A program made the translations under genes and the position numbers. 57,987 bases of DNA, taken from assembly GCA_036476315.1 (NCBI GenBank), contig JAZGBI010000011.1, positions 1-57,987 on the forward strand. Reading direction: 5' to 3'. The DNA comes from Candidatus Neomarinimicrobiota bacterium. Lineage in GTDB: Bacteria; Fidelibacterota; Marinisomatia; Marinisomatales; S15-B10. The notes below the pieces were generated by a model. That model was not told where the DNA came from, searched no databases, and worked only from the letters and a program-made list of their open reading frames with translations. Shown in pieces: positions 8,391-17,214 of this stretch (positions are counted from its first letter, which is position 1; every line of letters starts with the position of its first letter).

Positions 8391-9316
8391 CAGTCAAGCT
8401 CCAGCAGCAACAGCCCTAAAACATGCACGAACCAGGAACCCTGTGGAGTATCGGGCAACTTAATCTTACCCGTCCTCATGTGTGAAAAAGGATGTACCAA
8501 CGTAACAGAATCTGAATAATCATCTGGCAGGAGAATTTCCAGCTGTTTGTCCGAAAATTCACCCACCAAAAAAAGATGAAAATCCATCACAGGTTCGGAC
8601 CCTCCGCCGTGGACGAGGTGGTTCAAATTAGAGAGGCACTGTTTCGCAAAGGCTGAATCACCTTTTACATACCTGTCACGGAACTTTCCCGATTGGAGCC
8701 TTAGTTCCGCCAAGGATCGCAACTGTCCTCTGTCATAGAATTGCACTCCATACCCACCCGCATGAGGCTCCATTACCACTGCGGAAACTGAGGGTCCCGG
8801 GTCCATCTTTGCCACCACTCGCCCAATAGACTGTACACTCGACTCCATCCACCTGGGGCGACCCCCCGTGGCATTGACCGCTGACTTAATCACTTCGATG
8901 AGTCCCCTCAGGGCGAGGCAAGATAAGACCTGAGGTGACTTGTTTCCACCGTTTCCCTCATCCTGAAAAAAGGCAACCGTGTCATCCCAAAGGGTTCCCA
9001 GCCGCTGTTTCAAGATCCAATTCAAATACCCCTCTTTTCCCTCGTCGGTCAGCCGGCCGTCCGCCTCCAGCAGAAGGCACTCTATCCACTCTTCTCCGAG
9101 CGACACGTATACGTCCCTGTCCGGTACACTCGAGGAAGAGACGATCCCCTGGAAAAGTTTTTGAAACTCCCCGGCCATTTCCGGAGATCCCTGGTCGAAC
9201 GACTTCAGTTCGGCTGGAAGGGGATGACCATCGAGAAGGTTAAGCACCAGCGACTGGTCTTCTATATCAGCCTGGGCATATCGAACCCAATCATCCTTGA
9301 TTCCAACAGCAAGCAT
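8390..9316 (-). CDS. Unknown protein, possibly PilM/GspL-like (actin fold)
   Basis: A 308-residue soluble protein with no signal peptide. The start (MLAVGIKDDWVRYAQAD) and the section VYVSLGEEWIECLLLEADG followed by a helix-rich KEGYLNWILKQRLG have the rhythm of PilM/GspL cytoplasmic actin-like domains. Later come SAVVMEPHAGGYGVQFYD and a possible second subdomain. No clear ATP-binding phosphate loops can be picked out, so the assignment is weak. Partners fit loosely: a single-pass protein downstream, another membrane-anchored unknown upstream, then a ComEA-like protein. Alternative: a lineage-specific envelope protein. Confidence 0.6.
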   Translation of the reverse strand: MLAVGIKDDWVRYAQADIEDQSLVLNLLDGHPLPAELKSFDQGSPEMAGEFQKLFQGIVSSSSVPDRDVYVSLGEEWIECLLLEADGRLTDEGKEGYLNWILKQRLGTLWDDTVAFFQDEGNGGNKSPQVLSCLALRGLIEVIKSAVNATGGRPRWMESSVQSIGRVVAKMDPGPSVSAVVMEPHAGGYGVQFYDRGQLRSLAELRLQSGKFRDRYVKGDSAFAKQCLSNLNHLVHGGGSEPVMDFHLFLVGEFSDKQLEILLPDDYSDSVTLVHPFSHMRTGKIKLPDTPQGSWFVHVLGLLLLELD

Positions 9317-9322
9317 GGGTAT

Positions 9323-10084
9323 TCAGAATCGAGCCCAGCTCTTTTCAGCGTTTTCAACACTGCCGTGAGATTCGGCTCGAAAGGAGAATAACAGGTAACG
9401 CGGCTCTTCATAAGATTTCACAATAGGACTCTCGACTTTCAGCCCCTCTTCTCCAGCCTCAACGATATAGGGAAGATTCGTCAGGGGACAGAATAGCATG
9501 GACGAATCGGGCATGTAGGATTCATAATAGCTCACGACCTCAATGTGGGTGGAGATCGCAGTATCCGGAATGCCCACCAGGGTTGTATCCTCCAAAAAGG
9601 GATCAATCTCTTCCAGGCGGACAAAGGAGGTATCATTGAGCGATAGTTCCCGGTTGAACCGTACAACCGTCAGAACGGTGTCCACAAGCGTGTCTTTCCT
9701 CGTCCTAAAATAGCCAAAGGATGTATCGAATGAAGCACCGTATCCCGAATACATATCCACCAGAACGTTTTCCCCATCAAGAATAATGTGCCGGGGACCC
9801 AGAAATGTGGAATCCGCCGTGAGGGAATCCCGTGCAGCATTTATGACCCTCAACGCAAGAAGTGGATCCGCGGTCCTGTCGCCCGTGAGTGTCTCAAAGA
9901 AGCTCAATATGTCATACACATTTTCCATACGAAATCGACTTTCATCCCTGATCTCGTTCTCCTCATCCCAAATTGATCTTGGAATATAGATGACAGCCAT
10001 GAACACCAGCATTGCCACAAGAATCCCCAGTTCCAGAAGATCTCCCAACCACCACTTGTATCTCACATCCGATAGTTCTGCCAT
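9323..10084 (-). CDS. Membrane-anchored protein, unknown
   Basis: 253 residues with one membrane segment near the N-terminus (about 16-36, LELGILVAMLVFMAVIYIP). A mostly acidic, beta-rich extracytoplasmic domain rich in Asp/Thr follows. I recognise no family. It sits 15 nt after the ComEA-like gene and 6 nt before the possible PilM-like gene, so all are one transcript. A bitopic protein with a periplasmic domain beside a PilM-like protein could play a PilN/PilO- or minor-pilin-like part; this is speculation from context. Confidence 0.7.
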   Translation of the reverse strand: MAELSDVRYKWWLGDLLELGILVAMLVFMAVIYIPRSIWDEENEIRDESRFRMENVYDILSFFETLTGDRTADPLLALRVINAARDSLTADSTFLGPRHIILDGENVLVDMYSGYGASFDTSFGYFRTRKDTLVDTVLTVVRFNRELSLNDTSFVRLEEIDPFLEDTTLVGIPDTAISTHIEVVSYYESYMPDSSMLFCPLTNLPYIVEAGEEGLKVESPIVKSYEEPRYLLFSFRAESHGSVENAEKSWARF

Positions 10085-10099
10085 CCGGTCTGCCTCTCC

Positions 10100-10537
10100 T
10101 TACTCTTCTTCAAAATCCTTCTGATTTTGACCCTCAACAGTCACCCACTCGCGAAGTCCCTGGACTGTTTTTTCTCCGATGCCCTTCACGCGGGCAAGCT
10201 CCTCAATCGATTCAAAATCACCATGGTCTTCTCTGAATATGAGTATTCGTTCCGCTAGGGCGGGCCCCACACCTGGTAACAACATCAATTGATATTTGGG
10301 CGCGTTGTTCAGGTTTATCTTTTCTCCTGTTTCGACACCCGTATCCATCCTGTCGACTTTGAGATGCCGGGCACGCGTGTTTTCCGCAGCGGCTGCGACT
10401 TTCTCCGCCATTGCCTCCGGATCTACCAACGTTTCAAGCGACGGCGAAAACCAGGTCCTTCTGACGAACCCGACGACCAAGCCGACGGCCAATACGGTTA
10501 ACAGAAAACGTAGGATCAGCTTTTCGTGGGACGTCAT
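10100..10537 (-). CDS. ComEA-like helix-hairpin-helix DNA-binding protein
   Basis: 145 residues: one N-terminal membrane segment (about 8-25), a spacer, then a tandem helix-hairpin-helix module beginning KINLNNAPKYQLMLLPGVGP and continuing to VKGIGEKTVQGLREWV. This is the ComEA/competence layout: a membrane-tethered dsDNA receptor in the periplasm. It lies 4 nt after dnaJ in the heat-shock operon. With dprA it points to DNA uptake, though short HhH proteins of this type occur in non-competent species too. Confidence 0.85.
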   Translation of the reverse strand: MTSHEKLILRFLLTVLAVGLVVGFVRRTWFSPSLETLVDPEAMAEKVAAAAENTRARHLKVDRMDTGVETGEKINLNNAPKYQLMLLPGVGPALAERILIFREDHGDFESIEELARVKGIGEKTVQGLREWVTVEGQNQKDFEEE

Positions 10538-10541
10538 GGCA

Positions 10542-11657
10542 TTAGGTAGGGATTCTTCGCACCACCGTTTTCCCCATGCTTCCGTTGGAGGAAGCCAGCT
10601 CCTTCAGGAGAGCCTTCTCCTTCGAATTCAGAGAAGTAGGCGTCTTCACCTGGATGCTAACGAGCTGATTCCCTCTCCTGCTCCCTCTCAATTCAGGAAT
10701 TCCCTTACCCTTCATTCTCAGCACTTGGCCGGACTGGATACCCGCTGGAATGGTGAGCCTGGCCTTGCCCGTGAGGGTTGGAATTTCTACCGAATCCCCC
10801 AATGCCGCCTGAGAAATCGTAATCTCAGCCTGGGTAAGGATGTCGACACCGTGACGCGTAAAGTACCGATGCTCTTTCTCCTCAAAAAAGATGATCAAGT
10901 CGCCATTTTCCGCCCCTCGCGGGCCTTTGTTCCCTTCACCTCTCTGTGTCATATAATTCCCTGTCGAGACTCCGGCTGGAACTTCCACCTTAACCTGTAC
11001 CGATCGCCTGACCCTTCCCTCGCCGGAGCAGGTGCGACAAGGGTCGGTGACAATCTCGCCTTTCCCTCCACAGTGAGGACACTGACCCACATTCACGAAT
11101 TGTCCGAAAAGGGAACGGGAGATCTGTCTAACCTGTCCCGTTCCGTTGCAGTTGGGACACTGAGACGGTTTCGTTCCGGGCTGGGCACCACCGCCGCCAC
11201 AGGTATCGCATATCTCGAGCCGTCTTAGCTTAACCGTTTTCTCTACTCCCAGGGCGACTTCTTCAAGGGTCAGCTCCAGCGTAATCCTGAGATCCCCGGC
11301 CCTGCGCCTCTGCGGCCGACGTGTGGCACCCCCAAAGAAATCATCGAATGAACCGAAACCTTCCATGAACGTGCGGAGAGCATCGGATAGATCGAAATCA
11401 GCGAATCCAAAACCACCAAAACCCCCGGTTCCTCCTTCCATTCCCGCATGACCGAACTGATCGTACTGCGTCCGCTTTCCGGGATCACTCAGGACAGAAT
11501 ATGCTTCAGCCGCCTCCTTGAACTTCTGCTCTGCTTCACCGTCACCGGGGTTCCTGTCAGGATGATATCGCATGGCGAGTTTCCGGTATTTTCTCTTAAT
11601 CTCGCTTTCGGCTGCGTTTCTGTCCACACCTAGAATCTCGTAGAAGTCTTTTCTCAT
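10542..11657 (-). CDS. dnaJ: Chaperone DnaJ (Hsp40)
   Basis: Co-chaperone that delivers substrates to DnaK and stimulates its ATPase. J domain at residues 1-66 with YHPDRNPGDG, Gly/Phe-rich linker (71-100), then four zinc-binding repeats: CDTCGGGG, CPNCNGTG, CPHCGGKG and CRTCSGEG. The C-terminal substrate and dimer domains follow. Full length at 371 aa. It follows grpE by 3 nt. Confidence 0.98.
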   Translation of the reverse strand: MRKDFYEILGVDRNAAESEIKRKYRKLAMRYHPDRNPGDGEAEQKFKEAAEAYSVLSDPGKRTQYDQFGHAGMEGGTGGFGGFGFADFDLSDALRTFMEGFGSFDDFFGGATRRPQRRRAGDLRITLELTLEEVALGVEKTVKLRRLEICDTCGGGGAQPGTKPSQCPNCNGTGQVRQISRSLFGQFVNVGQCPHCGGKGEIVTDPCRTCSGEGRVRRSVQVKVEVPAGVSTGNYMTQRGEGNKGPRGAENGDLIIFFEEKEHRYFTRHGVDILTQAEITISQAALGDSVEIPTLTGKARLTIPAGIQSGQVLRMKGKGIPELRGSRRGNQLVSIQVKTPTSLNSKEKALLKELASSNGSMGKTVVRRIPT

Positions 11658-11660
11658 CCG

Positions 11661-12230
11661 CTATTCACTTTCGTCGCCCGATGCTGAATTCACCACGACC
11701 TTTGCGTGGCGAATCACCTTGTCCTTGAACCTGTATCCTTTCGTGAATTCCTGGGTAATCTCATGATCTTTGTGGCTGTCCGACTTCTGGGTCATCATCG
11801 CTTCATGCAACTCGGGATCGAATGTCTCTCCCACGGACTCAAATGGCTCCACCTCCAATTCTTTCAATCGCTTCATCAGCTTCTCCAGAACCAGGTTTAC
11901 CCCGTCGATGACGGCATCCACGTTCTCAGGTTTTCCTCCGTCAACGGAACGGACAATCCTCTCAAGATCATCCACAACTCTGAGGAAGCCTCGAGTAATC
12001 TCCTCCCCTTCGTATCTGAGAAGCCTGGCAAGTTCCCTCTCCTTTCTCTTACGGTAATTGTCAAATTCTGCCCTCAAACGGAGGTGTCTGTCCTCAAATT
12101 CCGACAGAGACGCCTTCAGACGGTTTACCTCATTTTCGAGGCGGGATACCTTGGAGGGTCGGGCGGCCTTTTTGGGCTTGGCTTTCGACGCCTTCGGCGG
12201 CGTTTTGACGGTCTTTTTCTTCTCAGCCAT
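11661..12230 (-). CDS. grpE: Nucleotide exchange factor GrpE
   Basis: Exchange factor for DnaK. A basic Ala/Lys/Pro-rich N-terminus precedes a long coiled-coil (about 30-75) and the conserved RAEFDNYRKRKERE segment. The C-terminal four-helix and beta domain includes FDPELHEAMM. I chose the ATG at 12230 (189 aa), which overlaps the hrcA stop by 8 nt; a start seven codons upstream (12251) is possible. It sits in the classical hrcA-grpE-dnaJ order, but dnaK does not follow. Confidence 0.94.
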   Translation of the reverse strand: MAEKKKTVKTPPKASKAKPKKAARPSKVSRLENEVNRLKASLSEFEDRHLRLRAEFDNYRKRKERELARLLRYEGEEITRGFLRVVDDLERIVRSVDGGKPENVDAVIDGVNLVLEKLMKRLKELEVEPFESVGETFDPELHEAMMTQKSDSHKDHEITQEFTKGYRFKDKVIRHAKVVVNSASGDESE

Positions 12231-13266
12231 GGAAGAGCTGCCGCATGACACTGGAAAAGGTTTTCACCAGGCCGTGTACGTCATGGTAATCCATGCGCGT
12301 GGGACCGATAACACCCAGACGTCCCCCCACATCTCCAATTCTGAAACGTCGCGACACCACTGAACAGTTTCTGAGAGCTTCGACAGAGTTTTCCTCGCCT
12401 ATGAATGTCAGTGTCCTGCTGCGATCGGCGTAACTCGAGAGGGAATTGAAAAGCGTCTCCTGGTTATCCAGTGCCGAAACAATGGATTGCAGCCGGTCGG
12501 ACTTGCTGAACTCGGGGTGTCGGAGAAGAAAGCTTTTTTGAGACGTGCAGAGATTCTGACTTGCAAATGGAGAAAAGTACTCCTCCCGATTCTCGATGAG
12601 AATCTGGACGATGTCGCTTTCGTAGACCAATTGACCCTTGAGTCGCTCACCTATGGTTTTTTCTATGTTGTCAATGGTCAGGTCCAGCAGACGTTCCCTC
12701 AGCACTGAAGCGACGGTATTCACGTGGGCATCCTTCACCTCAACCGAAGGATTGAGGATAACCGTCTTTATCTGCTGCGACTGGAAACCGAGCACCAGGA
12801 GGACGCTACCTGAACTCAACGGCACCAGTTGGAGATCGGCCAATCTGGCCTTTTCGTTGGAGGAGAGAAGAACGAAGCCGAAAAGATTGCTCACCTGGGC
12901 CAGGCAATTCGCAGTTACCTGAATCAATTGGTCCACGCTCGAAGCAACAGTCGACAATTCCTCCAGGATCTGAAGCTTTAGCAGATTAGACTCCTCGGCG
13001 GCCTCCATCAATTCGTCGACGTAAAACCGGTACCCGTGATCGGTGGGCACCCTGCCGGAGGATGTGTGAATATGATTCAAATGACCGGAACTCTCGAGTG
13101 TCTGCAGTGCTTTTCTGATGGTAGCTGGACTCCATGAAACCCGGAATTTTTTCTTCAGGCGCACAGAGGGGACCGGGATAGCCGTCTCGATGTAATCTTC
13201 GACAACCATCTTGAGGATGGCCTGTTCCCTCTCCGTGGGAGACTCTAATCTGCCGTTTGATTCCAT
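12223..13266 (-). CDS. hrcA: Heat-inducible transcription repressor HrcA
   Basis: Represses heat-shock genes by binding CIRCE elements; needs GroEL for activity. The N-terminal winged helix spans about residues 8-80, with SPATIRKALQTLESSGHL and the conserved TSSGRVPTDHGYRFYVDEL. The HrcA effector domain fills the rest (347 aa, normal). First gene of a nine-gene co-directional set ending at coaD. I found no TTAGCACTC-N9-GAGTGCTAA element upstream, so self-repression is not evident here. Confidence 0.95.
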   Translation of the reverse strand: MESNGRLESPTEREQAILKMVVEDYIETAIPVPSVRLKKKFRVSWSPATIRKALQTLESSGHLNHIHTSSGRVPTDHGYRFYVDELMEAAEESNLLKLQILEELSTVASSVDQLIQVTANCLAQVSNLFGFVLLSSNEKARLADLQLVPLSSGSVLLVLGFQSQQIKTVILNPSVEVKDAHVNTVASVLRERLLDLTIDNIEKTIGERLKGQLVYESDIVQILIENREEYFSPFASQNLCTSQKSFLLRHPEFSKSDRLQSIVSALDNQETLFNSLSSYADRSRTLTFIGEENSVEALRNCSVVSRRFRIGDVGGRLGVIGPTRMDYHDVHGLVKTFSSVMRQLFHG

Positions 13267-13292
13267 GATGTACTCTGCAACCTAATCACGAC

Positions 13293-13321
13293 AAATTAAC
13301 TTCATAAAGCAGGAGAATCAA
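13293..13321 (-). promoter_or_regulatory. Candidate sigma70-like promoter for hrcA
   Basis: Minus strand TTGATT (13316-13321) and TAATTT (13293-13298) with a 17-nt spacer, 27 nt upstream of the hrcA ATG in the 84-nt ftsX-hrcA gap. Reasonable boxes but short leader. Confidence 0.4.
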
Positions 13322-13350
13322 GGCCTACGTATCCTCCTGATGAATATACT

Positions 13351-14220
13351 CTAACGGAGGAATTTTCGAACGGCTCGCCCGCTTCCCGCAACCGAAAAGA
13401 CGACCACGACGCATACAAGGAGAGCGACAATCCGGATATCCCAAGCGAGCCTCTGCTTTGTGAACAAAGAGAGAAAGTAGTTAGCACCCCGCACGAACCC
13501 GTATGTGACAGCACCCGCGAGGAGAGCACCTAACACACCCTCAATAACCCCTTCAACCAGAAAAGGGAATCGGATGAACCGATTCGTCGCCCCCACCAAT
13601 CTGAGCGTTTCTATGAGATCCTTCCGGGAATAAATCGTTAACCTAATCGTATTTGAGATGAGAATCACTGTTCCAATGAGGACAATGACCGCAAGACCAG
13701 TAATCAAAGCAAAAAAGCCCTCATAGTATCGTTCAATAGTTGAGATCACCCCCCCCTGATATCGGACCTCGTCCACATGGCCAAGAGCCTGCATGCGGCT
13801 CACAATGGGACTCACATCCAAGGGCTGGCGTCCCTCTTGAATCAACGTCACCGCACAACTTGACGGAAGAGGATTTTCCTCCAGCAGCTCAAAAATGTTT
13901 TCCCCAAATTGCCTTTCGAAGATTTCCGCTGCTTCCTGCTTGGTAACCAAGGTGGCCGATCGCACACCCGGGATTTTCCCAATCTCAACGACCACGCTGG
14001 ATGCCTCCGAATCCGTAATCAGGGGATGAAAAAACACTTCCAGTTTGTATTGCGAGCGTGCAATATGAATCAGATTGGAAAAACTCTCACCCAGGATCGC
14101 GCCGAAACCCACAAGGCTCATGGCAACCCCGATAGCCGTGATGGAAGCGAATGCTGAAAGTTTCGCTCTCCAAAGACTCCGAAATCCCTCAGCAATCAGG
14201 TAGAGGAACTTATCGGTCAT
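13351..14220 (-). CDS. ftsX: Cell-division membrane protein FtsX
   Basis: Permease-like partner of FtsE; the complex controls septal peptidoglycan hydrolases. Four membrane segments: about 20-43 (AFASITAIGVAMSLVGFGA), 165-188, 218-240 and 262-282, with a periplasmic loop between the first two carrying the extracellular domain. 289 residues, normal. Coupled to ftsE by an ATGA overlap. Confidence 0.93.
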   Translation of the reverse strand: MTDKFLYLIAEGFRSLWRAKLSAFASITAIGVAMSLVGFGAILGESFSNLIHIARSQYKLEVFFHPLITDSEASSVVVEIGKIPGVRSATLVTKQEAAEIFERQFGENIFELLEENPLPSSCAVTLIQEGRQPLDVSPIVSRMQALGHVDEVRYQGGVISTIERYYEGFFALITGLAVIVLIGTVILISNTIRLTIYSRKDLIETLRLVGATNRFIRFPFLVEGVIEGVLGALLAGAVTYGFVRGANYFLSLFTKQRLAWDIRIVALLVCVVVVFSVAGSGRAVRKFLR

Positions 14221-14879
14221 CCGCTGACATAGCCGTCTACGATTCTCATTATCCGATGGCCTCGATCTTTTATCAGATTGTAATCGTGCGAAGCCATGAG
14301 TACGGCAGTACCATTCTTGTTGATCTGTTCAAGGAGTGTCACGATTTTGAAGGAGGATACGGGATCCAGATTGCCCGTGGGTTCATCGGCCAACACAACC
14401 ATCGGCTCCTTGACAATCGCCCGGGCAAGAGAGATGATCTGTTGTTCCCCACCCGAAAGTTCGGAAGGAACATGGTTACGTTTCCCCTCCATTCCCAGCT
14501 CTTCTAACACCTGGTTAACACGTTGTCTGATGTCCCTTGTTTTCATCCCTATCACCCTCAGGGGGATCGCCACATTCTCAAAAACGTTCCTGTCCTCCAA
14601 CAACTCGAATTCCTGGAATACCATGCCAACTTTTCGCCTGAGGTGAGGGATATGACGCCGCTTTATTTTCGAGGAAGAGAATTTCTCCACGGTTACTCTC
14701 CCTTCTTCGGGAAAGATGTCCATGTAGACTAACCGGAGGAGAGTCGTCTTTCCCGCTCCCGTGGGGCCAATGATACAAACGAATTCCCCCCTGTTTACCT
14801 CAAAGCTTGCGTCGATGACACCCGGATCACTGACAAAACTGCAGGTGACGTTCTCAAACTTGATCATCGGTGAAATCAA
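14217..14879 (-). CDS. ftsE: Cell-division ATP-binding protein FtsE
   Basis: ABC-type ATPase of the FtsEX complex. Walker A GPTGAGKTTLLRL near residue 38, Q-loop in VGMVFQEFELLEDRNVFEN, signature LSGGEQQ, Walker B VVLADEPTGNLDP, and the switch His in MASHDYNL. 220 residues. An internal Met at residue 5 (14867) is an alternative start that matches FtsE N-termini better. It follows the antiporter gene by 22 nt. Confidence 0.95.
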   Translation of the reverse strand: MISPMIKFENVTCSFVSDPGVIDASFEVNRGEFVCIIGPTGAGKTTLLRLVYMDIFPEEGRVTVEKFSSSKIKRRHIPHLRRKVGMVFQEFELLEDRNVFENVAIPLRVIGMKTRDIRQRVNQVLEELGMEGKRNHVPSELSGGEQQIISLARAIVKEPMVVLADEPTGNLDPVSSFKIVTLLEQINKNGTAVLMASHDYNLIKDRGHRIMRIVDGYVSG

Positions 14880-14901
14880 ATGGGGAGACTTTTGCCACAG
14901 A

Positions 14902-15822
14902 TTATCGCGTGAACAGGGTTATGAGAAAGGTAACGTATCCCAGGAACAATGCAAGAGCATACAATTTCGAGATTCTTTTTTTCATGACAAGCACAGGGTA
15001 AAGCGCGAGGGAAAATGCAATCATAATGGGGAGTTCAAAAGTAAAAACCTCTCGATCTACTGTGAGTGGGGAGACGAGGGAGACAAGACCGATCACGCCC
15101 ATCATGTTGAAAAGGTTTGACCCAATTATGTTTCCTATGGATATATCGCTTTCTCTCCTGAAAGCCGCAACCAGGGATGTCGCCAGTTCAGGTAATGATG
15201 TGCCATACGCCACAACAGTTAGTCCGATAACGAGTTCCGCAACACCCAGGGTTCTTGCCAGCTGAGAGGCACCGTCCACAAACATTTTCGCTCCGAATGC
15301 CAGTCCCAGTGTCCCGAAAACCAGGAGAGCTAAGTTGGCAGGTACGGTGCCAGGTTTACCACTGGATGCGCTATCTCCTTTCCCGGCAACAATGCGATAG
15401 TAAGTGTAGGCAATGATCCCGACGAATAGGGCGAGTCCCTCCCATCTTGCTACGTAGCCATCGAGGAGCATTACCCCGAAGAGAACGGTGACTCCGAGCA
15501 TGATATTCATATCCCTTAGAAACCTCTTGCCTGAAACGGCTACATGAAACACGATCGCACTTAGCCCCACAATCAGCCCAACATTCGCAATGTTCGACCC
15601 AATGACATTTCCCACGGCGATGGCTTCTCGGCCCTCCAGCGCTGCCACGAGGCTCACCACGAGTTCGGGGAGGGATGTCCCGAACGCCACTACCGTGAGG
15701 CCCGCGACCATGGGTGAAATCCCAAGTAGCCTGGCCATCCGGCTGCCACCCCTCACGAGAAACTCACCACCCACGTACAGGAGGAGAGCGCCGCCCAAAA
15801 GAAGGATTATGACCTGCAGCAT
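14902..15822 (-). CDS. Na+/Ca2+-exchanger family antiporter (YrbG-like)
   Basis: Ten-segment CaCA-superfamily cation exchanger of the inner membrane, 306 residues. Two inverted-topology halves each carry the ion-binding alpha repeat: VAFGTSLPELVVSLVAA with GNVIGSNIANVG, and VAYGTSLPELATSLVAA with GNIIGSNLFNMMG. This matches the bacterial YrbG/CaxA-like group. Whether Ca2+ is the real substrate cannot be read from sequence. It lies between nadD (6 nt) and ftsE (22 nt) with no evident functional tie. Confidence 0.93.
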   Translation of the reverse strand: MLQVIILLLGGALLLYVGGEFLVRGGSRMARLLGISPMVAGLTVVAFGTSLPELVVSLVAALEGREAIAVGNVIGSNIANVGLIVGLSAIVFHVAVSGKRFLRDMNIMLGVTVLFGVMLLDGYVARWEGLALFVGIIAYTYYRIVAGKGDSASSGKPGTVPANLALLVFGTLGLAFGAKMFVDGASQLARTLGVAELVIGLTVVAYGTSLPELATSLVAAFRRESDISIGNIIGSNLFNMMGVIGLVSLVSPLTVDREVFTFELPIMIAFSLALYPVLVMKKRISKLYALALFLGYVTFLITLFTR

Positions 15823-15828
15823 TGGCGA

Positions 15829-16413
15829 CTACCCGTATAGACCATGCTCCTTGATGAACTCCCAGACAGGATCAAGGACCATATACCGCACGGTTAGACC
15901 ATCTCGGATTCTCTGCCGAATCTGAGAGGAGGAGATTTCAATCTGGGGGGCTCTGACAAAGCGAATGCGTGATAGGATCTGCGGAGAGATCTGGCTGGCG
16001 CGGAACCCCGGCCTGGCTGCCACGAGAACCTGACATTCCTTCAGTATTTTCTCGTAATCTTTCCAAAGATGGAAATCAAGGAGAGAGTCTGATCCCATGA
16101 GGAAATGAAGCTCGGAAGAATCAGGACGGTAGTGGGACTTCACCTCTCTGATGGTCTCCAGGGTATAGGAAATACCACCCCTGTTGATTTCCACGCTGGA
16201 CAACTCGAAATCCTTGTCGCGGTCGAGACAGAGCCTGAGCATCTCCAGCCTTTCTTTTGTCGATGATACACGGGAGCGGCTTTTCAGGGGCGGAACGAAG
16301 GCGGGAACAAAAATCATTCTGTCAAAATCTTCAGATTCCTTGACGATCCTGCCGATAATCAAGTGACCCACATGCGGAGGATCGAAAGTACCGCCAAAAA
16401 GACATATCCTCAC
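15829..16413 (-). CDS. nadD: Nicotinate-nucleotide adenylyltransferase
   Basis: Makes deamido-NAD from NaMN and ATP. Motifs GGTFDPPHVGHLIIG at residues 7-21, FLMGSDSLLDFHLWKDYEKI mid-protein, and ISSSQIRQRIRDG (SSTxIR) near residue 168. Length 194 is usual. Nine nucleotides after the BamD-like gene and six before the antiporter, so it is co-transcribed. Confidence 0.95.
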   Translation of the reverse strand: MRICLFGGTFDPPHVGHLIIGRIVKESEDFDRMIFVPAFVPPLKSRSRVSSTKERLEMLRLCLDRDKDFELSSVEINRGGISYTLETIREVKSHYRPDSSELHFLMGSDSLLDFHLWKDYEKILKECQVLVAARPGFRASQISPQILSRIRFVRAPQIEISSSQIRQRIRDGLTVRYMVLDPVWEFIKEHGLYG

Positions 16414-16422
16414 GATTGTCTC

Positions 16423-17181
16423 CTAATCCCTCATGCCTTTCTCTTCGGAAATAAGTGCCCTCGCTTCTTCGAGGAAGTTCTTGTTATCGAATCTAGATTC
16501 ATTCTCCGCGAAGAAATTCTCCGCTTCCTCGAACTTTTCCGCCTTAAGATAAGCCTCCACGATTTTCAATCGAGCCTTGTCAGCGTAGGGAGTGTCATAG
16601 TAAGTCGCCAGTAAATCGGTAAGATAGTTAACGGCGGAATCGTAGGCCTCCATTTTGATATAGAGAATGGATGATTCGTACTGCTTTCTCGCCAGTTTGG
16701 ACCGGAGGGAATGAATCGTTTTTACCACATCAACGTAGTATTCAGAATTGGGAAAATCCTCCACGAACTCCTGAAGTTTCTGGATCGCCTTTTCAGTGTA
16801 TTCCTGGTCATGATAGAACCTGGGCGATTTCTTCGCGTAGCTGTCACAGATTCGGAATCGGCTCTTTTCCACAAAGGGGCTGTAGGTCATCTGCCTCACC
16901 AGCCGATCGTATTCATTGATAGCCAACAGGTATTCACCATTCAAGAAGTACGCTTCAGCCAGATAGAATTGCGCGTCGTCACCCAGCTCTGTATGTCTTC
17001 CCATGAGCAAGACATGCTCAAATTCTTGCTGAGCGCGGTAGTATTTTTTCTTCTCAAGATACGTCGTTCCATGATCGAAGCGGATCTGAAGATCATCTCC
17101 TGTGGGGTCGACTTTCGCTTTGGAACAAGCTAAGGCGAATGCCAGAATTGGAATCCAGCCGAGGAGGGTTTTAGAGTGCAC
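16423..17181 (-). CDS. bamD: BamD/ComL-like outer-membrane assembly lipoprotein
   Basis: Lipoprotein signal with lipobox FALAC (Cys19), then TPR-like repeats with alternating aromatic and small residues (for example AQFYLAEAYFLNGEYLLAIN). Length 252 and the repeat layout match BamD, a partner of BamA in inserting outer-membrane barrels. Start codon is GTG at 17181. It is followed by nadD and preceded by envelope genes, including a large barrel protein that BamD would help to insert. Confidence 0.85.
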   Translation of the reverse strand: MHSKTLLGWIPILAFALACSKAKVDPTGDDLQIRFDHGTTYLEKKKYYRAQQEFEHVLLMGRHTELGDDAQFYLAEAYFLNGEYLLAINEYDRLVRQMTYSPFVEKSRFRICDSYAKKSPRFYHDQEYTEKAIQKLQEFVEDFPNSEYYVDVVKTIHSLRSKLARKQYESSILYIKMEAYDSAVNYLTDLLATYYDTPYADKARLKIVEAYLKAEKFEEAENFFAENESRFDNKNFLEEARALISEEKGMRD

Positions 17182-17214
17182 CTGCTTTAAGGCCGCGATG
17201 ATGGGAGATACTGC

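Noticed and set aside
10296-11228. Plus-strand open frame of 310 codons
   Set aside because: It lies antisense to dnaJ and the ComEA-like gene, whose zinc and HhH motifs are unmistakable.
13267-13350. CIRCE operator before hrcA
   Set aside because: I looked for TTAGCACTC-N9-GAGTGCTAA or close variants on both strands and found none in the gap.
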